This document shows, in pieces, positions 33,684 through 45,199 of a DNA stretch of 64,000 nucleotides. Location of the stretch: contig JALMLS010000385.1 of the NCBI GenBank assembly GCA_038496445.1, positions 186,001 to 250,000 of the forward strand, written 5' to 3'. Positions within the stretch are counted from its first letter, which is position 1. Every line of letters begins with the position of its first letter. The notes beneath the pieces were generated by a model that was not told the DNA's origin, did no database searches, and was given only the letters and a program-made list of their open reading frames with translations. Made by a program: the position numbers and the translations under genes. The stretch is from Trichosphaerium sp. ATCC 40318 (lineage: Eukaryota; Discosea; Flabellinia; Trichosidae).

Positions 33684-36095
33684 ATGTACACAAAGTACGG
33701 TGGGCTATTAGTACTAGTTGTGATAGCTAGCATATCAGCACAATATTTAAGAGTGAATAACCTTGGCTATGTATCCAACAGCAACAAAACAGCTTATTTG
33801 CTTTCAAACAGTGATAAATCAGGCAATAGTTTTACAGTTATAAACACGGTTGGTACTACAGTATTTTCTGGTACAGTAGGAACCTCTAGAGGCAAATGGA
33901 ACTCAAAATATTCGCACGTGAACGAGATACGTTTTGACACATTTAACAAGGAGGGTACGCCTCACGCTGCTCTTGTACGCTTGTTTTAATCACGTTTTCT
34001 TCAAGGAACTTTTACTTTAACCGTATCATCGCTTTCTGTTTCTTCTCCTTCGTTTAGTATATTCAATAATGGTGAGAGGCATATCGAGCAGATTGAGAAC
34101 AACATGTTTTTCTTCCAAGCACAAAGAGATGGTAGAAATGTTCGTCAAACTATTTTTCTCTTTTTGTGGTAAATATGGTTATATTTATCTTTTTTCCCAT
34201 GTAGGTTAACGGTCTGTTCTAAATCGTAAACCATCACATATAACTGACGAAAAGGCCTTTATATATTACACACCGACGTATAAAGATGATGTTCTTCAAG
34301 GGGACTTGAAAAGGATTTCAACGATTACCATGGATGCTGAAGGCAAGGTTTTTTGGTTCTTTAATTAGTTCAATATCCACGTGATAACATACTCTTTTAA
34401 TTACTTGTGAATAGGTGGTTGGTTTGACGCTGGTGATTATATTAAGTTTGTGGAGACTGCAAGTTACACGACAATGATGATGCTCTATACAATGTACAAG
34501 AATCAAAAAGTATCAGATTTAGGCGTCAGAAATGAAGCTATTCATGGGCTGATGTGGCTCTTGAAGATGTGGGACCAAAACACAAAGACTCTTTACTATC
34601 AAGTTGGAATAGGTACACCGTTTGTCAATCGCAACTAGTTTAGCTAAACAGTACTCAGGCGATGGAAATTGTGACAAAAAGAAAAACAATGTTAAAGGAT
34701 GTATAACTGGAGGTCATGATTTATGGCGTTTACCTGAAAAAGACGATGAATTGGATGTTACTCCAAGCGACTCTGAATACTATATAAAATATCGTCCTGT
34801 GTTTAGAGCGGGTGATCCTGGATCAGCCATTTCTCCGAACCTGGCAGGTAGCTAGAAAAAAAAGTGGAACACTTTCACAAACTTTTAATCCTAGGTCGCC
34901 TTTCTGCTGTTTTTGCCATGTGTAACTATCTAAATCTCGAAATGTCAAAACAGTGCATAGATGCTGCTACTACTATATATTCTCTAGCAAAAACGGACAA
35001 TGTTGGCAGATTGTTAACAGCAGCTCCTTACGGTACGCAAACCATTCGTTTGAACTATTGGTAACTTTTTTTTGTCACAGATTACTACCCAGAAGAGGAG
35101 TGGTACAGCGATATGGAGTTTGCTTCTGTATGGATGTATTTGTCAACAAATGATTCGACATACCTCGACAAAGCTCAAAAATACGCGTCCCTGTACCTGA
35201 ACGACTATGATGGCGTTAACCCTCTTAATCTTTATGATATAGGTTACTTAAATGTTTTTTGGTTGGAAAGAGTTTGTTTGCTTATCAAATATAGGAGTTC
35301 TTGCACATTATGAACTTGTAAAGATTATGACCAACACTAAAATCAGGCAGCTCATTGACCCTTCTTCGATACTTGCAAATATAAACAAGGCCTAAACCAA
35401 GGTGTAAAACAAGCAAGCAAAAATCCGTTCAATTTGGGGTTACCATACTCTGATCGTATGCCAATTAGTTTTGTCGGTTCACTAACGTTATCTTTAGAAG
35501 ATGACAATGTTCCCGAAGCACTTGGTTTGGCTATAACTGCATCGCTTTATCAAGAACTAGAACCTAGTAATCAAGAGTTTAGTTACTTTGGTCAAAATCA
35601 ATTGAATTGGGTTCTTGGTGCTAACGCTTGGGGCGTTTCGTTCATCATTGGAGGTAAGTTCAATCATCGCACTATAATCTCTACTAAACATATGAAAGGT
35701 GTTAACGTTATTGGATCGCCTAAAAGCGGTGACTTTCCTCACTGTCCACAACACCAAGTTGCAAATTTAGCGGGCTCACTTAACGGTGCAAACCTAGTTC
35801 TTAAAGGTACTTGACCACGTGATTTCAACAAAACGCACAAAAAAGTCTTAGAGCTTTCAACCAACTTATTCGTATTTAAGGTGCTGTGGTTGATGGGCCT
35901 TCCGCAGCAGAGAACTTTGATGATATAGGTATTCCTGATGGTGCTAAAAAATGTCCACCAAATACCAGTGATCCTTATAAACAATTTAACCATGAAGATA
36001 CACGATACATGGATGATGTACGTGCGTGGCCAAGTGTAGAACCTGCAGATGACTATACGGTTATTGCATTGTTAGCTTTCAGTCAATACATGTGA
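33684..36095 (+). CDS. glycoside hydrolase family 9 endoglucanase, apparently disrupted
   Basis: A signal peptide (MYTKYGGLLVLVVIASIS) leads to a CelD_N-type Ig-like domain (YLRVNNLGYVSNSNKTAYLL), then the GH9 barrel. GGWFDAGDYIKFVETAS holds the catalytic base Asp pair. GGHDLWRLPEKDDELDV, YRPVFRAGDPGSAISPNLAG, WVLGANAWGVSFIIG, FPHCPQHQVANLAGSL and the C-terminal WPSVEPADDYTVIALLAF (catalytic Glu) follow. It would cut internal beta-1,4-glucan bonds and feed the GH3 enzyme. Two breaks are seen. A TAA at 34207-34209 follows the acceptor at 34204 in the frame that encodes the next exon. Near 35390 (aacaaggcctaaacc) the coding frame shifts by one base with no usable splice site. It is either a pseudogene or carries sequence errors. 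Confidence 0.82.
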
Positions 36096-37172
36096 AAACT
36101 GTAAATAAAGCGGGTTTACTTACATTTGAAAACTCAGCTCCTTTGCTCGCACGTGTTTATAATAGCAAGATCTTGTATATTGTTAGATTTCTTATTAACA
36201 CTACATCAAGATCTAGTAGTGCTGATTGGTTTTTTCTTTATACTTAGGTTTGGCTGCGACTAGCGCAATGCCAATGAGACAAAAAATTGTTGTCTAGATT
36301 AACCCCTAACGGCGTTATCTTACCTCAGCCACCCGAACAATGTGCAATACAGGTTGTACTAAAGTAGTGCCTCTGCCTTTTTGATCACAATAGACACCGA
36401 CAAGGTAAGTGATAGCCTAGGTATTCAGAAATACAAAACTCATAACACAAGATAAAAAAAAGTGGTTACAACCGTTGAAAACTTTCAGCACAATTTTTGG
36501 TCATTTTCAGTGAAAGTTGCTTTCTCTTTGACAAGCTGACATTGAGCAACTTCTTTAGCGGTGTTTTAATATACCAAAGAACAAGTACAGATGAGTGACA
36601 CCTAAGTAGCGTTAAAAACCTGGCTCTGAGCCATGAGACGCTAGAAAATTGGAACGCGTAAACAAGGAAAAATTTATACTAACAAAGTTCCACGTGCTTC
36701 TAAAATTCTCAATGAGTTTGAAACAGGTGGCGGTACTGAGGTCAGTACTCATATAACTAAATGGAAAATTCATATCGCAGCAGTAAGTGAATTAACAAAC
36801 CTAAGCCTTTGTAACCCATTATTACATTTCTTTCGCTCGTTGGCGTACGCCAACATCTGTTTTAGCTGTCTAATGCATTAATTAGCTTAGAACTACTTGT
36901 AGACGCAGTTAGTAGCTCTAGAACGCTACAACAGGTAATTTTCAAGCGAAAGCAAGCCTCTATCTCATGAACGGGTAATGGGCTATATTCATGAGAAATC
37001 TAAACTAACACTCATGAATAGTACGTAATGAACATACATTGGATTGTGTGGTAGATGGACGTGTTGATTTTATGATTTGTCAACGAAAAGCGCTGGAATT
37101 TCTGCAAAATGTCTGAAAATAGTTTAATATTGACAAATCCAGTACTAGAGGCACCTGTTCCTTAGAAACGCA
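36096..37172. other. intergenic, nothing recognised
   Basis: About 1.1 kb of AT-rich DNA between two plus-strand genes. It contains several aatgc- and attagc-like short strings and two CACGTG sites, but no frame over 60 codons that I trust and no repeat family. Confidence 0.4.
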
Positions 37173-39381
37173 ATGTCACAAAAGGGTGGAGATAGTAAAC
37201 ACTCGCCAGAGCAATGGTTTCTTATTTTATGTAAACTGTATGGAAAAGGCGAAATGAAGAGCGGAAATTGCTACTACAACGGTGTTAAGGCTGAAGTATA
37301 CTCTAATAAGCTTCATCACATCGGAGTAAACAAAGTCACTTGGATAAACAATCAAATAGCCAAGATCGGTAATAATAAGATAGGATATCATGGGGACGTA
37401 CTCTACGTAAACGAAAAGAACTTTGGGTTCAAAGTGGCTAAAACAACGACAAAAGAGCCTGAAAAACCTTCTCATACGCCAAACGCGTCCCTTGCAAGTA
37501 TTCCCAAGCGAGATAACATTGGTAGGCTCAAATCAGGCATTTGGCAGCTTGAGAATTACTTACCTTGCGTCCAAACGTTCTCTAAGCTGAAATACTCCGG
37601 AATTAACTTCAATGGATTTTACGTATCAGCACGAGGAAGAGTTTTGAAATTCTTCGGTGAGAGATCACAATTTCGGGTTCTTTTACAGCTTAAAAGTGAC
37701 GCACTACAAGCGCTTAACCCTGGCGTTGACTATGAAGCAAATATTAAGGACACTGGTTTTAACCCACGTGATTTAGTAAGTCATTAATTTACAACTTAAG
37801 TTGGCTTGTTCTAATTTCTTTGTCAAGGAGTACCCAGCGAACTGGAGCACGACTGTTACTAAATTGGCATCTACTCTCCATCTTGAGCACCCTCTAGATG
37901 ATCCTAATGTCATGCGCGGTCAAATAATAACAGGGAAACAGCAATCAAACACTTTGGTATGCGGAAGAAGACCAGTTTCTTTCACTTGTCTTCTTGAAGG
38001 TCCAAATGGTGCTGCTTCTCTTCACAGAGTAGATGCCAACTGGTACCGTCCAATGAATCTCCAACCACTTCCAGGCGTTGTAGAACGCTTTGATTCATTA
38101 TTGGCAGATACCATGCCGACTCCAAGCGGAGATTGGGAGTTCCTACCAACATTACAAATCCGACAAATAAGCGTTAATTCGCAAATGTGGCTTACCCTTC
38201 CTCCTGAAGATATTGCGAACTTGACAACATACTTGTTGGCAAAGAGGGACTGGTTGAAGTCTAGAATAAAGGCTGCTCCTCTTATAAAGACAGGACCAGG
38301 TGGAAGAGAATCTCCAGAAGATGCAAGAGCTAGACGACAGTACATGCATGAAGCTTGTAAGGGGTTGACAGGAGAAGCAAGAAGACTAGCTCAGAGAAAT
38401 GCTCATAAAGCACTTCGTATGCAGCAAAGGGGTGAAGCTCAACCAGCTTCTACTTCTTCGTCATCACAAGTTCCAGTAGATGAGCCTAAGCCTTTTGCGT
38501 GGACACAACGTATCTCAGACTTGTCTAGAACACTTCATATGAGAAAGACACGACATGCAGCATTCGTTGAATCAATTCCTAAAGCCAAAAGAGACAATGT
38601 CGGTGTGAGAATGACAAACGAATACAATGAAGGAAAGGTGAAATTAAATCGAGAAAAGATGTCTAAGAGAACAGAGATACCTGATGTAGACTCTATGGAT
38701 ACTGACGAAGATATAGCTTTGAAAGCAGCGTCTACTTTAAGGAGTGAATTCAGCACTGAGTTCTACTTCTTTACACCGTTTCCTACTAGTGTTGTGTACC
38801 CTCATCGTGGTATGTACACTGAACCTGCATGGGAAACAAAGCATCGCAAAGAACTTGAGGCAAAGACAGGTAAGTCTATTGCACCTGGTCCTATTAAGGG
38901 CATGGAGACGATGTCAGACAAGATTAAAGTTGACGCTTCTAATATTTGGAATGAGAGTGTTGCACAAGTAGAGAAAGATATGGAGGTAAAAAAGCAAGAA
39001 CAAAACTCTAACTCGAGTTCAAGCGCACGTGCGAAAAAGCCAACAACCTCTTCTCCTTCTCGTTCTTCCACGTCATCATCCAAGAGTAATAAGAAGCCTG
39101 TTTCTAAGAAGATGAATCTTGGTAAGATGGCTAAAGTAGCTAAAGGAAAAGCTAAGGAAGCGAAACAAAAAGCCAAAGATTTAAAGAAAAAAGCCAAAAA
39201 ATCAAAAAAGAATAAGAAAAAGTCAACAACAAAGAAAGCTGAAAAACCTGCGTCTAAAAAAGAAGAAGAAAGTGATAGTTTATCACTTTCATTAGATTTA
39301 GATTCAGACTTAGATCTGGAATTAGATGATGACTTTGAGCTTGACATGAGTGACCTTGATTTAGAGTTGCCGGATTTGTAA
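37173..39381 (+). CDS. large unknown protein with lysine-rich and terminal acidic tail
   Basis: Two long open frames join across one intron (GTAAGT at 37776 to TTTGTCAAG at about 37828; FNPRDL then EYPANWSTTVTKLA), giving about 710 residues. The start MSQKGGDSKHSPEQWFLIL has no signal peptide. The middle part has a globular composition (VLLQLKSDALQALNPGVDYE, SGDWEFLPTLQIRQISVNSQ). From about residue 570 it is low complexity: a Ser/Lys stretch, then KGKAKEAKQKAKDLKKKAKK, and finally alternating Ser/Asp/Leu ending in DLELPDL. Such basic-then-acidic tails are common in nuclear or nucleic-acid-associated proteins, but I see no named domain. Codon use is like the neighbours. No function is proposed. 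Confidence 0.75.
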
Positions 39382-39652
39382 GTGTTGAAAAATAAATTAA
39401 TTCAAAGCACTCTTTGGTTTCTTGTCTCAAAAGTCTTACACTGAAAAAACATCGCAAACGCTGCTAGGTTTCCAAGGGAGAGTTAAAATACATAACTGTT
39501 ATTCGCCTCTAATAAGTAACGCTTTGAAAAGTTGTTTATCATGTTAGTTTTTTGTCGTCTTACACTGGGTGACATTACGTGGGTTACTCTAGATTAAAAT
39601 CTAGCTCCAACTTAACCCGTTTCTGTTTAAGTATTCCTCCAACGTCAACAAT

Positions 39653-40935
39653 ATGGGTAGCGCACCTGCTCCTATACATAAGCTGTATATTTATGAGAGT
39701 GGTAGAAACAAAGAGTGTGGAACTATTAGAACGGACATAGCACTTCAGATACCAGTGTTAAAGCATCAAATAGAAATAAAGAACACGTCTGGAGATACTT
39801 CCGATTCTCTTGTATTAAAACTTGGTCAAAATGTCTCTGAGAGATCAATTTGTAGTACGACTCTTATTTACCTCCCACGACTATATAGTTGGTTTAATTG
39901 TGTTTACAGGTGTTATACAAATCCTTGAGGGTAGGATTGAAGTCACTAGTGAAGATATTAGAGACACATTAGCTGAAGTCACTGTAGCCGCAGATTTTTT
40001 GGGATGTCAAGTACGATTAGCTCGCTACTCATATTTAATATTGTGAAGGAACTCTACGAAAAACTACTTGTCCAACAAGCTCTAGCAACCAATGGCTCCT
40101 TGCCCACAGAATTGAGCCTCTTGTTCAAAAAAGTGGACTTCTCTGAGCTTAAGCATGATCCCAAAGTAGCAGTAGCTCTGATGCCGTTCATGGGACAGCA
40201 AAAAAAGGTTTGGGCTGCAAGTATGTCCCATAGATAAACTATTGTACTATATATTAACACGTGAGAACTAGAAAGTGTTGTGGATAACAATGACAGCGTA
40301 GAATGGGTCAGTAAAGTTGTTGAAGGACTAAACTTTAAAAGTTGTTATCAACTATACCCAACTGAGTGTTCTCATATTATTCTCAAATGTTTCACTCTTT
40401 TCAAGGAACAACTAAAAAGAACTTTCGGTAAAAACAGGCGAGTAGATCGCAAGTATTATCCAGTCAAGGCAATTGGATTATTAGCAAGCCCATCATTTAT
40501 TGAATTATATTGTTGTTATGTACCACCTAAACATATATTACAACTATTTGAAGAACAGAAAGCCTAGTAAGCTCCAATGATAAAACAAGTATTTAACCTT
40601 TTTTTTATAGTTATGTGCGTAACCACATGGAGACGAAATCATATGAAATGCTGTTGACTATTGCACTACAATACGCTTGTGATAAAGCACCTCCAGAGGA
40701 ATGCCTCAACATTCTTTGCAAGGTCACAGCGAAAAAGGACAACGCATGGTATTACTTAAAGTCACAATTTGTTGTTAATATGAGTAGGCTCAAATTGTGC
40801 GTCAAATGCAGAAATGATACTGACATGCTCGCAAAAATATGTGACGGACTCCTAAAATCTAGTGAGTTCAATGCCAAAGATATGCCCAAGACGTTTCAAC
40901 TTCTATCAGATGTTGTTGTATTCACAAATCAATAG
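39653..40935 (+). CDS. BTB/POZ-like domain protein with helical C-terminal region
   Basis: Five exons with four short introns (first 39855-39909) splice in frame from ATG 39653 to the TAG ending at 40935, about 355 residues. The N-terminal 60 residues lead to VIQILEGRIEVTSEDIRDTL and AEVTVAADFLGCQELYEKLL, which match the second half of a BTB fold: the strand-helix with VTxEDxxDxLxxVxxAADFLG, then the exit helix. The remaining parts (VKAIGLLASPSFIELYCCYV; MLLTIALQYACDKAPPEECL) are helical and could be BACK-like. BTB proteins often serve as cullin-3 adaptors or in self-assembly. Which applies here is unknown. A 29-nt piece at 39824-39852 recurs in the Hsp20 relic at 48685. Confidence 0.6.
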
Positions 40936-41319
40936 AATGTTTAGCATAAATTAGTAGAGTAGATTTCAACTTTACACCTATAAATTGCTTGCCGCTACTC
41001 TCACAAGCATGTTTTTTCCAAGGCACTACGTGACTTAAAGCAAATGTTACAAGCCTTGCATGTAACGGTTCTTAAGGGCACACATACGGTTTGCTACCGG
41101 TTTTGTTTTGTAGTGCATAAACACAATCTTTAATTGGTCCTATTTTAAGTGCTACTGCCAGGGATTGACCTTGTCGTCGGAATACCCAACCTGCAACTAT
41201 TATTGTAATAGTATATGTAACTCTTAATACTATTTCTTAAACTTGAGGCAATAAAAAAGAATTTTCTTTAAAAGTACAACAGTAAGCTTTTATTTTGCTT
41301 TCGTTTTTTTTTGTAACAA
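40936..41319. other. intergenic between convergent genes
   Basis: 3' flanks of the BTB-like gene and the C2/LURP-one-like gene. AT-rich with poly-T runs, and no frame supported. Confidence 0.4.
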
Positions 41320-44122
41320 TTAAAAATGACGACCGTGATGGTGTCCACCACGATGACCATGACGATGGTGACCACGGTTGAAGCTATGGCTACGGTGACC
41401 ATGATGGTGGTGATGATGGCCACCACCACCAAGACCAATAACAGTTACACCTGGTCTACTAAAAGCTAAGCCGGTGCCAACTGTAACTTGCTATTTAAAA
41501 AAAATCAATAAATAAAGTCAAACTTGCTTGAAAGCACCACGTACGTTATGGTGATGATTATGATTTTGATTTGAAGAATGAACACATTTATCTATTATTA
41601 CTGCAGAAGCTAATATAACAAGGGCATCTTCACCAGGCATGATCTCGATCTAAACAAACACAAAAAATCAGCACATGTTCAAAAAAAAATACAAACAGTT
41701 TCAAGTCGCTCCAGAATCCGTTTTTTTTTTCCACCCAGAAACATCTTACGTTTTGTCTTGCTTATAAAAACAGTGTTTTCAAGGTGGGAAAAAAAAAGCG
41801 AAGCTGTCACAGAACCAAAAAACAATTGTTGCTTTTGTTTGAAAAAAAATTCTTCTTTGTTTTTTCTTCCTTACACCATAAGAATCTGAGTAACTAAAGA
41901 AATCTTTGCTAGCACGTGCTACAAGCCTTCCACCACGTGTGAAATTAAAGTCGCAGTTATACCAATTTCCCTAATCATTGTGTTAACCGCGAAAAAATAA
42001 AGAAAATGAAGAGGTTGAGGTACTGTTACGACAAGTTTCTGACCAATGTGTGTATCCATTTCAAACTTTAAGTTACCAAGAGTAAACTTTTGTTTTAATG
42101 TTGTATGATGTCTGCCAAGAACGTAAATAGAATATTGTGGCATTCCCAGACGCAGCTTTAAACGAACAAATTAGTAAGCGAGGTAAGAAACCCAAGAAAA
42201 ATTTTAATGAAAAAAAAAGTTGTTCGTTTACCTGTTGCTTTATTTGACCAATATCCTGACCATTTCTACAGTCTGTTATGTACATATCTGTACCGAGAGA
42301 AATAACTTTATTCTTGAATACAAATATTGGGTTTCCATAGGCGTCTTCAATCTTCATATTCGCTTAAACAAGAGTCATTTAATGACACATGTCAAAGTAA
42401 AAAAAAAAAAGTTTTTTGTTCTTCGCTCCCGTACATGAAAACCATTTATGTTTAAGTCTAAACCTTGTTGGCATTTGAAACGCAGTTACTCCCTAATGAA
42501 AAAATGAGTAAGAGAAATCAATTTATTGGCGTGACTAAGAAAAAAATAGGAAAAAAATCCAAAAGAGCCTTACCATTGGAAGTGTTCTTGGAATCACTTG
42601 AGGAATAGATGCCGAAACAATAATGTTGTGTTGACCTGGTGCTGCGTTACCAGGGTACCCTGTGTTTCTTGTAGGATAATTCTGTGTTGCTGTAGGAGGG
42701 TACTGATTACTATTTATTGGTTGTTGGTATTGCTGTGGTTGAGGATGAGTCATGTAAGGATTAGGTTGCATCATCTGTGGTTGAGGCGGTGGGTACGCTT
42801 GCTGTTGTGGCATAGGTACAGCAGAAGGATGATGCTGTGGCGGTGGATATGCTCCACCTGGATATGGCTGTGGTGCTACTGGAGGATATCCCTGTTGTGG
42901 TGGTGGCTGCATTCCTTGTGGTTGCATTGATCCATTAGGTTGCTGTGGAGGTGGGTACGCTTGTGGAGCCTGTGGCTTTCAAAGGGTTTAGTTTTCAAAA
43001 CGTACTTGTTTATTTTCATTAAATTAAACTTACTTGAACTGGTGGTGCACTTGGTAAAGCATTTGGAGCCGGATACTAAGAGACAATAAGTTGTTTTACC
43101 ATCATTGTTTTAAAGTTTATTTTTTCGACTTATAAAAAAAATCCTTGCGTACCTTTCCCATCGGTTCAGGAGCCAAAACCTTCAGAAAAAAACCGTGTTA
43201 GCGCGTCAATTTTTTTTGAAGTGTTCAAAAAGATGTTACAAAAAACGAGTGTTAAGAACTTCTTCATTTTTTGAAGAAAATGTTGATAGCTTCTCTAGTG
43301 TTTAGCGCTTTGTTGTGTGGTCATTCTTTTGTTTTGTGTTTTTATGGTTTTTTACAGAATTCGTTTTTAGTACCTTTGGTTCTGGATATTTTGCCGCAGA
43401 CGGTGTTGTTGTGCTGTTAGTTTTTACATCACCCCAACCGGGTTTTGGCGTCAAGAATAATTCTACAAGCAATTTTCCATGCGGAACGCCTTTTAAATCA
43501 ATCCTTTAGTGGAGTTAGGTAATGAATAAATGATAAAAGAGCAATTTAGGTCATTAGTATCCGTTTTCTACACTTTTATACTTTGTTGGTTAAACCTCAT
43601 TAGGAGGTTTTTGACGCCAAAGTGCTTTTGATTTAACTACGAATAAAGTGTTTTAATCCGTACCAGCGTTTAACTCGTGTATTTGCTTTAATTGCATCTA
43701 ATTGTGTATCACAATGGCCCATGCTGTCGTTACCACGGAATGTATTCTTGTTCTAAGCGTGGTGTAAAGAAAACGGTAAAAGTTGATATTTGATCAAATA
43801 CCCAGACGTGAAACTCCACAGAACACTTCTTATTACGTATACCAAAGTTAAACGACTTATTCCAAACAGGATTTAAAGTCTACAAACAAATTAATAAAAA
43901 TAACCTAAATATGAATAGCGCTACGCCGTAGCTGTAATTTTAGCCATTTGATTGGTAACGTACGTCATAAGTTGGATTTGTCCGTTGTTTTGGTTGTTCG
44001 GTGTCTCCAACTATTCTAACGTTACAATACGGGTCTGCTAGACCATCTGTATCGCAAGCAATTAGGTTTTCTGCCCCTAGAATGAGTACATGCAAGTCTG
44101 CGATATAAAGTGCTGAAGCCAT
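41320..44122 (-). CDS. C2 domain - proline-rich - LURP-one/scramblase-like - His-rich protein
   Basis: Exons joined on the minus strand give one protein in four parts. First, a C2 domain from ATG 44122 (LHVLILGAENLIACDTDGLA, DPYCNVRIVG, then TLNPVWNKSFNFGI and WGDVKTNS), expected to bind Ca2+/phospholipid. Second, a Pro/Gln/Tyr-rich linker (MQPPPQQGYPPVAPQPYPGG and many like it). Third, a tubby-C-terminal/LURP-one-like barrel (VTAFQMPTRFRLKHKW, YEIEDAYGNPIFVFKNKVIS, RLGMPQYSIYVLGRHHTTLK, FKFEMD-like strands, ALVILASAVIIDKCVHSS). Fourth, a Gly/His tail (GLGGGGHHHHHGHRSHS) ending at TAA 41320-41322. It would be a peripheral membrane protein. The Pro-rich linker resembles those of annexin, copine and scramblase proteins of amoebae. 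About ten introns. The family call for part three is moderate. Confidence 0.75.
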
Positions 44123-44434
44123 GGTATATTGGTAGCTACCACTTCAATTTGTGGTTTCGTTGAATGCAAAAGACGGTTGGCTAAAAAAAACCCGCAAATA
44201 ACTTTTGCTTTAATGCTATTTGTGTGACACAGTTCGTAGAGATTCGGGTAAACGTTGTCAACCTCTGACAAAAACCGTTTCTTGAAACGGAAAGCCTTGC
44301 TTCGCGTATGCATTGGTAGCTGGATTCAACACGTGATTAGAAAGTACATGCCGCATCTAAACCACTACACCAAAAGCTTGTTAACACTCATTGTTGGAGG
44401 GGTGGAATTGTAAAAAGAATATTCAAGGTGATTT
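44123..44434. other. intergenic, upstream of the C2/LURP-one-like gene
   Basis: Contains the putative promoter of the minus-strand C2 gene and the 3' flank of the next minus-strand gene. No coding frame is supported. Confidence 0.4.
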
Positions 44435-45000
44435 TTATTGATTGTTCCAGATTAGAACGAGAAACAGTAAAACAACTGTAATAATATGCATAACATTGAG
44501 ACAAGTTGCGCTGCTTTTACTTGGTGTACTACTCATGGGAGTAACAGGATCCACTGACGTAGTAGGAGCAGTTGTTGGAGCAGTTGTTGGAGGTTCTGTA
44601 GTCGGAAGTAATCACAAAATAATAAATTGTATTCAAGTATTATTAAAGATGTAGTTGAGTTGTGGTATATAGGCAACCTTTCTGTTTGAGTTGCAACCTA
44701 AGATTTATAAGTACCAAATTTGTAACAACTGTGAGACTAGTACACATACTATTCCAAACCCACAAGGGGTGCAGATACAAAAGCAACATCTGGATGTGTG
44801 TATTTGAGAGAAAAAAATGAGAATGAAACAAATAAGAAAAATTCTGACTTTATGAGATGTGTCAGAAGCCCTAGTGAATAGAACATGAAGAATATCTAAA
44901 TGCCTACCTTCTTCAAGCCATCTTTCATGGCTCACAAATATTTGATTCTTGTAGCCATGACCTAGCCATAACATTGACCAAACACCATCCGAACTTATTT
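44435..45000 (-). CDS. 3' part of a Thr/Pro-rich surface protein gene with C-terminal hydrophobic tail
   Basis: Three minus-strand exons splice in frame to TAA 44435-44437. The first carries SSDGVWSMLWLGHGYKNQIF and VSHERWLEEG; the second is short (CNSNRK); the third has EPPTTAPTTAPTTSVDPVTP, a Ser/Thr linker and the tail NVMHIITVVLLFLVLIWNNQ, a membrane anchor or GPI signal. The Thr/Pro motif is the same type as in the giant mucin-like gene at 49.5-55.1 kb. I could not find a convincing 5' exon or start; the region before it is A-rich on this strand. It may be a short intact gene with an unseen first exon, or a truncated relic. Confidence 0.4.
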
Positions 45001-45199
45001 TACAAACCTTCTTTTTTTTTTCTGAATGCGTTTATGATTTCCTTGTAGAAAATGGAAAACACAGAGCTGCGGGTGTTTTATGGTGCCTAGTAATTGGCTA
45101 TTACTGTGCTGCGCGCATAATATTGAAGAGAAATTCGAAGACTTCCAAACAGGTGATAACTGATTCGCAGGTAACGCTCTTTACCAAGCGGGTAAACTG

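Noticed and set aside
38802-39347. 181-codon minus-strand frame with hydrophobic Phe/Ser-rich product
   Set aside because: Antisense shadow of the Lys/Ser-rich tail of the gene at 37.2-39.4 kb.
42598-42930. 110-codon plus-strand frame rich in Arg/Leu/Trp
   Set aside because: Antisense of the Pro/Gln-rich linker of the C2/LURP-one-like gene.
44442-44654. 70-codon plus-strand frame with VVGAVVGAVVGG
   Set aside because: Complement of the PTTAPTTAPTT coding exon of the minus-strand surface-protein fragment, which has in-frame splice joins and a membrane tail.
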